Assembly (NCBI GenBank): GCA_963765295.1 | Contig: CAVXVO010000005.1 | Location: 1,054,001-1,118,000, forward strand | Length of the DNA stretch: 64,000 bases | Direction of reading: 5' to 3' | From: PALSA-612 sp963765295 | Lineage (GTDB): Bacteria > Actinomycetota > Thermoleophilia > Gaiellales > Gaiellaceae | In this document: piece by piece, positions 52,323-59,510 of the stretch | Layout of the letters: each line of letters starts with the position of its first letter | Position numbering within the stretch: the stretch's first letter is position 1 | The notes under the pieces: model-generated | Database searches by the model: none | What the model saw: the letters and a program-made list of their open reading frames with translations, nothing else | What the model was told of the DNA's origin: nothing | Position numbers and translations under genes: made by a program

Positions 52323-52348
52323 CAGGTCCGGGGGACTGTCCCTCCGAC
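52323..52348 (-). repeat. intergenic palindromic element, copy 5
   Basis: CAGGTCCGGGGGACTGTCCC then TCCGAC, matching copy 4 read on the other strand. It ends directly before the ATG of the SDR gene. The 70-odd bases between the copies show no gene. Confidence 0.7.
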
Positions 52349-53029
52349 ATGACCGGACCTGACGTGGCTGCCCGGGTCGTGCTCGTCACCGGCGCGAGCC
52401 GCGGGATCGGTCTCGGGATCGCCGACCGCCTTCGCGCGGACGGCTGGCGAGTGGAGACGGCCGAGCGCTCGACCGGCGTCGACCTGGCCGACCCGGACCA
52501 GGCCTGCGCGGCCGTCGAGCGCCTCGACCGGATCGACGCGCTCGTCGCGAACGCGGGCGCAATCGTGCGCAAGCCCGCCCTCGAGCACACGGTCGAGGAC
52601 TGGCGGCACGTCCTCGACGTCAACCTCGTCTCGGTCGCGACGCTGGCACAGGCGGCCGCGCGAAGTATGGTCGAGCAGGGCGCCGGAGCGATCGTGCTCA
52701 TGGCGTCGCAGCTGTCCTTCTTCGGCGGGATGAACACCGCCGCCTACGCCGCCTCGAAGGGCGGCGTCGCGCAACTCACGAAGGCCTTCTCGAACGAGCT
52801 CGCCGGTCAGGGCGTTCGCGTCAACGCCGTTGCGCCCGGCTTCATCGAGACGGACATGACCTTCGACATCGAGGACTGGAAGCGCCGCCAGATCGACGCG
52901 CGGATCCCGATGGGGCGCTGGGGCGTGCCAGAGGACGTCGCCGGCGCGGTCGCGTGGCTCCTCTCCGACGACGCGCGCTACGTGACAGGAGCGATCCTGC
53001 CCGTCGACGGCGGCTACCTGGCGCGCTAG
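52349..53029 (+). CDS. short-chain dehydrogenase/reductase
   Basis: A 226-residue SDR. VTGASRGIG binds the cofactor, NAGA is present, and the active Tyr/Lys are in TAAYAASKGG, with Ser in LMASQLSFFGG. The end PVDGGYLAR is typical. The ATG is the first base after a palindromic element and the first five codons resemble its flank; GTG five codons later is an alternative start. NAD(P) preference is unclear (VETAERS). Confidence 0.83.
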   Translation: MTGPDVAARVVLVTGASRGIGLGIADRLRADGWRVETAERSTGVDLADPDQACAAVERLDRIDALVANAGAIVRKPALEHTVEDWRHVLDVNLVSVATLAQAAARSMVEQGAGAIVLMASQLSFFGGMNTAAYAASKGGVAQLTKAFSNELAGQGVRVNAVAPGFIETDMTFDIEDWKRRQIDARIPMGRWGVPEDVAGAVAWLLSDDARYVTGAILPVDGGYLAR

Positions 53030-53033
53030 CGAC

Positions 53034-53039
53034 TAAGCT
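53034..53039 (+). promoter_or_regulatory. -10-like box TAAGCT for a leaderless GTG start
   Basis: TAAGCT lies just after the SDR stop and six bases before the next GTG; there is no Shine-Dalgarno. Confidence 0.4.
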
Positions 53040-53045
53040 CAGCGC

Positions 53046-53447
53046 GTGATCGTGGCCCTGCACGTCGCGACCGGAGCGGCCGCGGGCGTCCTCCTCGGCT
53101 CGAACGACCGCGCCGCGATCGCCGGCCTCGCGCTGCACGCCGCAGGCGATGCGGTCCCGCACGAGGACTTCGACTCACTTCGCTTCGAGACGGCCACCGG
53201 CCTCGGGTTGCTCGCGCTGCTCGCGCTGCGACGAGGGCTGTTCGACCCGGCCGTCGTCGGCGGCGCTTTCGCCGCCGCGCCCGACCTCGAGCACGTGTTC
53301 CCGAAGCCCGGCCACGACGAGTCGAAGCTGTTCCCGTCCCACCGGCTCGAGGGCTGGCACAAGGAGGGCGGCATCACCGCCCCGCTGCAGTTTCTGCTCG
53401 CGCTCGTTATCGTCGGCGCTCTCGTCCTGCGGAAGAAGGAGCGCTGA
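53046..53447 (+). CDS. small membrane protein with a His/Asp-rich motif
   Basis: A 133-residue protein with about three hydrophobic segments (VALHVATGAAAGVLLG, GLGLLALLALRRG, APLQFLLALVIVGALVL). LHAAGDAVPHEDFDS, DLEHVFPKPGHDES and PSHRLEGWHKEGG place many His and Asp residues on one side, reminiscent of membrane-bound metal-dependent hydrolase-like proteins (DUF457/YdjM group). A weak assignment; no enzyme activity can be claimed. Confidence 0.55.
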   Translation: MIVALHVATGAAAGVLLGSNDRAAIAGLALHAAGDAVPHEDFDSLRFETATGLGLLALLALRRGLFDPAVVGGAFAAAPDLEHVFPKPGHDESKLFPSHRLEGWHKEGGITAPLQFLLALVIVGALVLRKKER

Positions 53448-53448
53448 C

Positions 53449-53631
53449 ATGCCCTGGATCGACGTGAAGCTCTACGACTCGCGCGTCACCGAGGAGTCCG
53501 TCCCGAAGATCATCGAGAGCCTGACGAAGGCCCTCGCCGAGTCGAGCGGCGCCGCCCCCGAGCACATCCAGGTCGTCGTTCAGGGCGTCTCGCCCAAGAA
53601 CTGGGGCGTCGCAGGAAGACCCGGGGGCTGA
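53449..53631 (+). CDS. 4-oxalocrotonate tautomerase-like protein
   Basis: A 60-residue tautomerase. After Met removal it begins with the catalytic proline (PWIDVKLYDSR), with the Arg of DSRV and the usual strand-helix-strand size (60-62 residues). HIQVVVQGVSPKNWGVAG is the second strand and the C-terminal turn. It acts on enol/keto intermediates in aromatic catabolism. ATG lies one base after the previous stop. Confidence 0.82.
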   Translation: MPWIDVKLYDSRVTEESVPKIIESLTKALAESSGAAPEHIQVVVQGVSPKNWGVAGRPGG

Positions 53632-53642
53632 TCGCGAGAGTC

Positions 53643-53673
53643 GCGTGGGGACAGACCGCTGTCTGCCCCCACG
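53643..53673. repeat. palindromic element of the GGGGACAGAC family between convergent genes
   Basis: GCGTGGGGACAGAC and GTCTGCCCCCACGC form a 14-base stem with one mismatch around CGCT. It fills the 49 bases between the tautomerase stop and the oxidase stop, so it could end transcription from both sides. Confidence 0.7.
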
Positions 53674-53680
53674 CCGGTTC

Positions 53681-55048
53681 TCAGGCTGGCTTGATGTTCG
53701 CGTTCAGGTGGAACAGGTTGCCGGGGTCGTACGTCGTCTTCAGGTCGACGAGCCGCTCGTAGTTCGGTCCGTATGCGGCGCGGAGGCCGGCGTCGTCGGC
53801 TTCCTCTGCCGGCAGATAGTTCAGCCAGCGACTCGACGCGGCAAACGGGGCGAAGGCGTCGTAGGTCTCCCGTGTCCAGGCGACGTTCGCCTCGGTCGTC
53901 TCCGGATCCGCCCAGATGCCGGTGATGACCAGGTTGTAGCCGGGCTGCCGGTGCGGCACCGCGGTCGCCTCGACCGGCACGCGCGTGACCTCGCCGTGGA
54001 AGTGCTCGACGATCATGGCCGTCATCGGCGACGGGCAGCTCGCGAACCGCTCGACCATCGTGTCGATGGCACCGTCCGAGAGCTCGCTGAGGAAGGTCGA
54101 CTTCCAGTAGTTGAGGCCGCCCTTCGGATAGGCGTCGTCGAGCATCTGGCAGACGGCCTCGTACGGCATCGGGCCGATCATGCTCAGGACCGGCGAGCCG
54201 AACTCGAGCACCGGCTTCAGGTCGGCCTCGCCCTGCTCGAGCGTCCCGGAATGGCAGACGCCGACCGCCGCCAGCGGCACGCCCGACCCGTCGGGCGCGT
54301 GGACGACCCCGGCGACGAACATGAGGTCGTCCGGGATGTCCTGTGCAAAGTCCCGCATGAAGCGGAGCAGATCGCCTGCAGCCTCGACTGGATGCGCGAT
54401 CAGGCCGCCCGTGATCATCGGGCCGATCGAGTGCAGCCGGTACTCGAACGACACGCCGACGCCGAAGTTGCCGCCGCCGCCACGGAGACCCCAGAACAGG
54501 TCGGGATGCTCGTCGGCGCTCACGGTCAGAACGCTCCCGTCGGCCGTCACGAGCTCGACCGAGAGCAGGTTGTCGGCCGCGAGGCCGAGCTTCGTCATCA
54601 ACCAGCCGAGACCACCGCCGAGCGTCAGGCCGGCGACTCCCGTCGTCGAGATCGCGCCGCCCGTGACGGCGAGGCCGTGGAGCTGCGTCTCACGGTTGAG
54701 CTCTTTCCAGAGCACGCCCCCCTGCGCGCGCACCGTGCGCGCCGCCGGATCGACGTGGATGCCCTTCATCGTCGACAGATCGATCATCAGCCCGCCGTCG
54801 GTGACGGCGGTGCCGGCGACGTTGTGCCCGCCGCCGCGGACTGAAACCTCCCAGCCGTGCTCCCTCGCTGCGTTGACCGCGGCGACGACGTCCGCCGTTC
54901 CGGTGCAGCGAGCGATCAGCGCGGGCCGCTTGTCGATCAGCCCGTTGTGGACTCGACGCACCTCGTCGTAGGCCGGGTCTCCCGGCTGGAGCACCTCTCC
55001 GGCGAAGCCCTCGATGAGGGCGACCGGCTTTTCCTCGGCAACTGCCAT
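53681..55048 (-). CDS. berberine-bridge-type FAD-linked oxidase
   Basis: A 455-residue PCMH/BBE oxidase. RGGGHN carries His75, the FAD-attachment His. The second attachment Cys of bicovalent enzymes is absent (GLAADNLL stands there), so FAD is probably bound once. VTGGAISTTGVAGLTLGGG is the central FAD loop and the C-terminal BBE domain ends YDPGNLFHLNANIKP. It oxidises alcohols, sugars or alkaloid-like substrates. Strong Shine-Dalgarno GGGAGGT after a run of A. Confidence 0.88.
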   Translation of the reverse strand: MAVAEEKPVALIEGFAGEVLQPGDPAYDEVRRVHNGLIDKRPALIARCTGTADVVAAVNAAREHGWEVSVRGGGHNVAGTAVTDGGLMIDLSTMKGIHVDPAARTVRAQGGVLWKELNRETQLHGLAVTGGAISTTGVAGLTLGGGLGWLMTKLGLAADNLLSVELVTADGSVLTVSADEHPDLFWGLRGGGGNFGVGVSFEYRLHSIGPMITGGLIAHPVEAAGDLLRFMRDFAQDIPDDLMFVAGVVHAPDGSGVPLAAVGVCHSGTLEQGEADLKPVLEFGSPVLSMIGPMPYEAVCQMLDDAYPKGGLNYWKSTFLSELSDGAIDTMVERFASCPSPMTAMIVEHFHGEVTRVPVEATAVPHRQPGYNLVITGIWADPETTEANVAWTRETYDAFAPFAASSRWLNYLPAEEADDAGLRAAYGPNYERLVDLKTTYDPGNLFHLNANIKPA

Positions 55049-55112
55049 GGGACCTCCCTTTTTTTGGTCGAGGCGAAATGGTACGACGCCGGGTCCGGCT
55101 GTGCGGGTTTCG

Positions 55113-55136
55113 TTACAGGGACTGTCCCTGGGACAG
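55113..55136 (-). repeat. palindromic element, copy 6, overlapping the dehydratase 3-prime end
   Basis: CAGGGACTGTCCCTG (55116-55130) and the overlapping CTGTCCCTGGGACAG are both palindromic. On the minus strand the element runs into CTGTAACG, as in the copy near 61800. It supplies the codons for SQGQSL and the TAA stop of the dehydratase. Confidence 0.75.
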
Positions 55137-57377
55137 GGCCGGGACGGAGAGGGCCAGCTCGATCGCCGGCGCGCCCGGCACGATCGCGGCGGTCTCGCGC
55201 GCGTGCAGGAGCGTCGTCTTCACGATCAGCTTGGCGCGCGCGTAGTTGTCCATCAGCGTCGGAACCGGCCCGACCGGCCGGCCGAGCGCATAGCCGGCGG
55301 CGTTGCGGCCGATCGCGCGGTACGAGTCGAGCGAGTAGAGCGGCGACATGCCGAACAGCTCGAGGTTGTCGAGCGGCTCGAGGTCGGCGCGGTGGATGAC
55401 GGCGGTGCCTTTCGACTGGAGACCGACGGCGATGCCCGATCCGGAGAGACGCGCGCCGTCGTGTCCGATAAAGGCGACGTCCGACGAGCGCCGGACGCGA
55501 ACCAGCCGCGGCTCGGCGCCACCCTCCCGGATCCCCTCGCCGATCGCCGCCAGCACATCCTCGTGGGCGAGCCCGTTGATCGTCGCCCGGAGCCCGTCGC
55601 CGAACGCCGGCCCGACCGCGAGCACGACCTCGTCCTCGCGCGTCCCCACACCCGCCTCGCCGGCCTCGACGACGACGGGCTCGCGCTCGGGCTCGGCGTC
55701 CACGAGCTGGTGCGGGTCGACGACGTACGGCAGCGACTGGAGGAGCTGCCAGCGCTCGCCCTCGAGGCGGTATCCCGTCCCGGGCCCTGCGTAGAGGTTC
55801 GGATCGTTGACGGCCGAGCGCACGGTCGCGTCGGCGTCGATCACGGCCGACGTCTGGAGATAGTCCGCCGAGACGCGCTGGCGCTGCATACCGACGATCG
55901 CCTCCGCCACGTCGTCGAACCCGCGCGCGTCGAGCGCGCGCACGACCTCGACGCCGCTCGTCCCCGCCGCCAGCAGCCGGTCGGCGGCGTCCGCGTCGGC
56001 GCCACGGTCGCGGTCGGGGAGGTCGCGGCTCGTCGAGCCGTACGTCGCCGCGTCGACCTCGGCCTCGGTGACGGGCGGCAGCCCCAGCTCGTCGAACACG
56101 GCCTGCACTGCCCGGGCCGCACGCATGCGCACCGCGACGATCGCCTCCTCGCCGGCCGGCTCGATCCCCGCGTCGACCTGCCAGTCGCGCTGGACGGTCA
56201 TCCACTCGTCGAGGTCGTCGGCGTCGTAGTTGCCACCGCCGAACATGTTGTCGTAGCGCGGCATGACCGAGTAGCCCGAGGTGACGAAGTCGGTGCCGGG
56301 CAGCAGCTGGCCCATCAGCTTCGCCGTCTTGCGGATCTCCGAGTGCGACGCGATCGCGTCGTTGCCGGACGCGACCTCGAGGTCGAGCCAGGCCGCGAGC
56401 AGGTTCTCGGCCAGGATCTCCCGGGTGCCGCCGGGCACGGCGAGCGCGAGCGCGACGCAGGAGATCGAGCCGTTCTGGACACCCTGCGAGCCGGCCGCGC
56501 GGACGGCGGCCAGGCAGCGGGCCTCGAGGTACAGCATCGAGTAGCCGAGCGATCGCCCCATCAGCGCCTCGGAGCCGCCGCCCGACGTGAAGCGGATCTT
56601 CACGCCCCGCGAGGCGTAGGCCGAGCCGAGAAAGGCCTTCGACCAGGGCGTGTCGTCGCCGTCCACGAAGACGGGCTCGGTGCCGTAGACGGACAGCGTC
56701 TCGGCGTAGGTGACGAGCCCGCGGATCGCGAGGTCGAGGTTCCGGCGCTCTTCCACGGCGCACTGGGTCATCACGCCGGGTCGCCCCGTCTGCGAGCCGA
56801 CGAGGATCGCGATCGCGTTCAGCGGCGCGTAGCGCGATACGCCGACGGTCGTCTCGACCTCCGCGAAGCCACGGGCGGCCGCCTCGGCGGCGTCGGCGGC
56901 GAGGAGCGCGGGGTTGTCCTTGAGGTTCGTGACGTGCGCCTGGTTTGCCGGCGCGCGACGGGCGCGCAGCTTCTTCAGCGCGAACATCATCTCGACCGGG
57001 TCGAGCCGGGCGGCGATCCGCGCGAGCCGGGCCGGCGTCAAGCCGCGAGACAGGCGCACCAGCTCCGGGCGGGGGCAGTCGACGTCGACGAGCAGGCGCG
57101 CGAGCTCGTCGTCCCCGAGCGCCTCCGCGTCGGCGGCCGCGCCGACGTCGATTCCGTGCCGCGCCAGGAAGTGGTCGATCACGTCGAAGTCCGGCTCGCG
57201 GCGGCCGTCGATCTCGACGACGCGGCCGTCCTCGACGACGAGGCTCGGCTCCGGATCGTTCGGCCCGTCCATCGCGACGAGCCCGAGCTCCGGGTAGGGC
57301 GAGACGAGCACCTCGCGGCGAAGCTCGCGCTGCTCCCGCGAGACGAAGCGACTAGACCTGCGCCCGTTCTCCGGCAA
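55113..57377 (-). CDS. coenzyme-B12 diol/glycerol dehydratase, fused large and medium subunits (PduC-PduD)
   Basis: A 754-residue protein. Residues about 1-550 match the large subunit: LGLVAMDGPNDPEPSLVVEDG, DPVEMMFALKKLRARRAPANQAH, TSGGGSEALMG and QNGSISCVALALA. From about 585 onward it matches the medium subunit: VGPAFGDGLRATINGLAHEDVL and GTAVIHRADLEPLDNLELF. In classic enzymes these are separate chains. The start is a TTG overlapping the small-subunit gene by 26 bases, chosen because RRSSRF aligns with the PduC N-terminus. The last six residues and the stop codon are encoded by a palindromic element. No reactivase or shell genes are in view. Confidence 0.85.
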   Translation of the reverse strand: MPENGRRSSRFVSREQRELRREVLVSPYPELGLVAMDGPNDPEPSLVVEDGRVVEIDGRREPDFDVIDHFLARHGIDVGAAADAEALGDDELARLLVDVDCPRPELVRLSRGLTPARLARIAARLDPVEMMFALKKLRARRAPANQAHVTNLKDNPALLAADAAEAAARGFAEVETTVGVSRYAPLNAIAILVGSQTGRPGVMTQCAVEERRNLDLAIRGLVTYAETLSVYGTEPVFVDGDDTPWSKAFLGSAYASRGVKIRFTSGGGSEALMGRSLGYSMLYLEARCLAAVRAAGSQGVQNGSISCVALALAVPGGTREILAENLLAAWLDLEVASGNDAIASHSEIRKTAKLMGQLLPGTDFVTSGYSVMPRYDNMFGGGNYDADDLDEWMTVQRDWQVDAGIEPAGEEAIVAVRMRAARAVQAVFDELGLPPVTEAEVDAATYGSTSRDLPDRDRGADADAADRLLAAGTSGVEVVRALDARGFDDVAEAIVGMQRQRVSADYLQTSAVIDADATVRSAVNDPNLYAGPGTGYRLEGERWQLLQSLPYVVDPHQLVDAEPEREPVVVEAGEAGVGTREDEVVLAVGPAFGDGLRATINGLAHEDVLAAIGEGIREGGAEPRLVRVRRSSDVAFIGHDGARLSGSGIAVGLQSKGTAVIHRADLEPLDNLELFGMSPLYSLDSYRAIGRNAAGYALGRPVGPVPTLMDNYARAKLIVKTTLLHARETAAIVPGAPAIELALSVPALSQGQSL

Positions 57378-57780
57378 GCAGCCCCCGCTTCGCGTACACG
57401 TCCTTTGCCTCGCGCACGAACGCCGCCGTCAGCGGCGACGACCACTCCGTCTCGAGTCGCCGGGCCCAGGCCTCGAGCTCGTCCGCCGACGACCGGTTGG
57501 GCCGAAGAGCCGTGTAGATCTCGAGAATCGTCTCTGAGGGCACCATCGCGAGCTCGGCCGCCCGGGCGAGGTTGTCGGCAAGCTGCGGCCGCCGCGCCGC
57601 GAGGGCGATCGCCGATTGCCGGCGAAGCGTCTCCGGCGTGGCGCGCAGGTCATCCGCGCCGATCCGGCCGTCGAGCACGGCCTCGAGCGTCACCGCGTCG
57701 AGCGCGTGACCGCCCGGCGTGGAAACGAGATCGGGGCGCCTCGAGCCGAGCGGGTAGTCGCAGCTGGGGTCGAATCCCAT
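57352..57780 (-). CDS. diol/glycerol dehydratase small subunit (PduE/DhaE-like)
   Basis: A 142-residue protein. YPLGSRRPDLVSTPGGHALDAVTLEAVLDG is the typical small-subunit N-terminus; TLRRQSAIALAARRPQLADNLARAAELAMVPSE and EILEIYTALRPNRSSADEL follow. It completes the alpha-beta-gamma dehydratase with the fused chain. First gene of the pair; ATG lies eight bases after a TAAGCT box shared with the divergent SDR. Confidence 0.87.
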   Translation of the reverse strand: MGFDPSCDYPLGSRRPDLVSTPGGHALDAVTLEAVLDGRIGADDLRATPETLRRQSAIALAARRPQLADNLARAAELAMVPSETILEIYTALRPNRSSADELEAWARRLETEWSSPLTAAFVREAKDVYAKRGLLAGERAQV

Positions 57781-57788
57781 CGCGCCAG

Positions 57789-57798
57789 AGCTTAAGGT
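57789..57798. promoter_or_regulatory. overlapping divergent -10-like boxes (AGCTTAAGGT)
   Basis: Read forward, TAAGGT (57793-57798) lies six bases before the SDR ATG. Read on the minus strand, TAAGCT (57794 to 57789) lies eight bases before the dehydratase small-subunit ATG. The boxes share TA, so both promoters cannot be occupied at once. The divergent gap is only 24 bases. Confidence 0.5.
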
Positions 57799-57804
57799 AG
57801 TCCG

Positions 57805-58527
57805 ATGGCCGTCACGTATGACTTCTCGGGGCGCTGCGCGCTCGTCACCGGCGGCGCGAGCGGCATCGGTCAGGCGACGGCGGAGCGGCTGCGGGCCGGC
57901 GGCGCCGAGGTCGCGATCTTCGACCGGCAGGCGCCGGAGGGCGACGGGCTCGCGCTCCAGGGCGACATCTCGAACTCGGCCGACGTGGAGGCTGCCGTCC
58001 GCGAGGTCGAGGGGCGGCTCGGACGGATCGACATCCTCGTCAACTCGGCCGGCGTGCCCGGAATGTCCATGCGCACCGTCGACACACCCGACGAAGAGTG
58101 GCGCCACGTGATGGGCGTGAATGCGGACGGGACCTTCTACGCCTGCCGCGCCGTCATCCCCGGGATGGTCGAGCGAGGGTACGGACGCATCGTCCTCCTC
58201 TCGTCGATCGCAGGCAAGGAGGGCAATCCGATGGCGCCCGCGTACTCCGCGTCGAAGGCTGCGGTGATCGCACTGACGAAGACACTGGGCAAGGACCTGG
58301 CGAAGACCGGCGTCCTCGTGAACTGCCTCGCACCGGCCGTGATCGAGACGCCGATCCTCGACGGCCTCTCCGAGGAGCACGTCGGGTACATGGTCGAGCG
58401 GATCCCCCTCGGCCGGGTCGGCACGGCTCCGGAAGTGGCGGCCCTGATCTGTTGGCTCGCGAGCGACGAGTGCACGTTCTCGACCGGCGCGACGTACGAC
58501 ATCTCCGGCGGCAGAGCCGTCTACTAG
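57805..58527 (+). CDS. short-chain dehydrogenase/reductase
   Basis: A 240-residue SDR. VTGGASGIG for NAD(P), IFDRQ with Asp after strand 2 favouring NAD, NSAG, and the catalytic set in LLSSIAGKEG and APAYSASKAA. It ends ATYDISGGRAVY. Divergent from the diol-dehydratase genes, so it could reduce or oxidise a related polyol or aldehyde, which is an inference. No Shine-Dalgarno; leaderless start. Confidence 0.87.
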   Translation: MAVTYDFSGRCALVTGGASGIGQATAERLRAGGAEVAIFDRQAPEGDGLALQGDISNSADVEAAVREVEGRLGRIDILVNSAGVPGMSMRTVDTPDEEWRHVMGVNADGTFYACRAVIPGMVERGYGRIVLLSSIAGKEGNPMAPAYSASKAAVIALTKTLGKDLAKTGVLVNCLAPAVIETPILDGLSEEHVGYMVERIPLGRVGTAPEVAALICWLASDECTFSTGATYDISGGRAVY

Positions 58528-58530
58528 CCC

Positions 58531-58574
58531 AGCCGTGAGAGCCTCGGGCCAATCCGGCCCTCCGGCTCACGGCT
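58531..58574 (+). terminator. hairpin after the SDR gene
   Basis: AGCCGTGAG and CTCACGGCT form a perfect nine-base stem around an inner GGGCC/GGCCC hairpin. It begins four bases after the SDR stop. No T run, as with the other hairpins here. The remaining bases up to the next gene hold only a palindromic element. Confidence 0.5.
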
Positions 58575-58688
58575 GCTAGCTCCGGCTCATGACGCGGCCG
58601 CAACGCGGCCGCTCCGACCTGCCTCGTCGGGGCCGGGCACCCGCGGCGATCGACCTCGGGGCGGGGCGCCGGACTTTCGTGACGTCCG

Positions 58689-58722
58689 CATGACTCCGGC
58701 GTTCAGGGACTGTCCCTCCGAC
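58689..58722 (-). repeat. intergenic palindromic element, copy 7 (AGGGACAGTCCCT family)
   Basis: Core AGGGACTGTCCCT at 58705-58717. On the minus strand it reads AGGGACAGTCCCTGAACG then CCGGAGTCATG, close to the copy near 41140. It lies between the convergent SDR and ankyrin genes. Confidence 0.75.
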
Positions 58723-58738
58723 GGAGGTGGCCGGCGAG

Positions 58739-59485
58739 CTACTGCGGCACGCGGCGGGACCTGAGCAGTTCCGCGATCTGCGCGTGCCCCGTCTCGACCT
58801 CGGCGCCGGTCTCGGCGCCGTCGGGGAACGAGACGCGGACGGAGACGAGCTCGGTGGCGTAGGGACGAGGCGTCCGCGAGATCGTGATCTCCCCGCCGCG
58901 CCGCCCGTGTTCGAGCGTGCCGACGAGCAGCTCGACGCGGGCGACGAGCTCGCCCTCGACGTCCTTGCCGATCCACCACTCCGCGTGCTGGAGAGCCGTC
59001 GAGCCGTCGAGGTCGGGCTCCTCCGGGTTGGCCCCGTACTCGAGCAGCACACGCAAGACCCCGAGCGAGCCCCGGCGGGCGGCGTCGCCGATCGGCGCCC
59101 GCAGATCCGGGTCGGCGCCGTGGGCGAGAAGCTCCCGCACGACGTCCTCGTGCCCGTGTGCCGCCGCCCAGCGGAGGGGCGTCCAGGCGTCGTCCTCGGG
59201 GAGGTTCGGATTGGCCCCGTGGGCGAGGAGCGCCCGCACGATCCCCGCGAACCCCCAGCACGAGGCCGCGCAGAGCGGCGTGCCTTCGCTCTCGCCGCTG
59301 CTCAGGAGGTCGGGATCGGCCCCGGCGGACAAGAGGAGCTCGGCGAGGTCCGTCTCCCCGGCCACGGCCGCGCGGTAGAGCGCCGTCGAGCCTTCGTGAC
59401 GGCTGTCCGGCGGCAGGCCGTCTTCGAGCAGGATGGCGACGGTGCCTGCGTCCCCGGCCACGACCGCTTCGACGAGCGATTCCAC
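58739..59485 (-). CDS. ankyrin-repeat protein
   Basis: A 248-residue protein with about four to five ankyrin units in residues 1-160, such as TALYRAAVAGETDLAELLLSAGADP, TPLRWAAAHGHEDVVRELLAHGADP and LGVLRVLLEYGANP. The last 70 residues are of another kind (EITISRTPRP to QIAELLRSRRV). Probably a cytoplasmic binding protein; no signal peptide. GTG lies nine bases after TATGCT. Confidence 0.85.
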   Translation of the reverse strand: MESLVEAVVAGDAGTVAILLEDGLPPDSRHEGSTALYRAAVAGETDLAELLLSAGADPDLLSSGESEGTPLCAASCWGFAGIVRALLAHGANPNLPEDDAWTPLRWAAAHGHEDVVRELLAHGADPDLRAPIGDAARRGSLGVLRVLLEYGANPEEPDLDGSTALQHAEWWIGKDVEGELVARVELLVGTLEHGRRGGEITISRTPRPYATELVSVRVSFPDGAETGAEVETGHAQIAELLRSRRVPQ

Positions 59486-59494
59486 TGGCCCGCC

Positions 59495-59504
59495 AGCATA
59501 CGAT
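59495..59504. promoter_or_regulatory. overlapping divergent -10-like boxes (AGCATACGAT)
   Basis: TACGAT forward (59499-59504) lies six bases before the FAH-fold gene GTG. TATGCT on the minus strand (59500 to 59495) lies nine bases before the ankyrin GTG. They share TA, as at 57789-57798. Divergent gap 25 bases. Confidence 0.5.
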
Positions 59505-59510
59505 TCGCAT

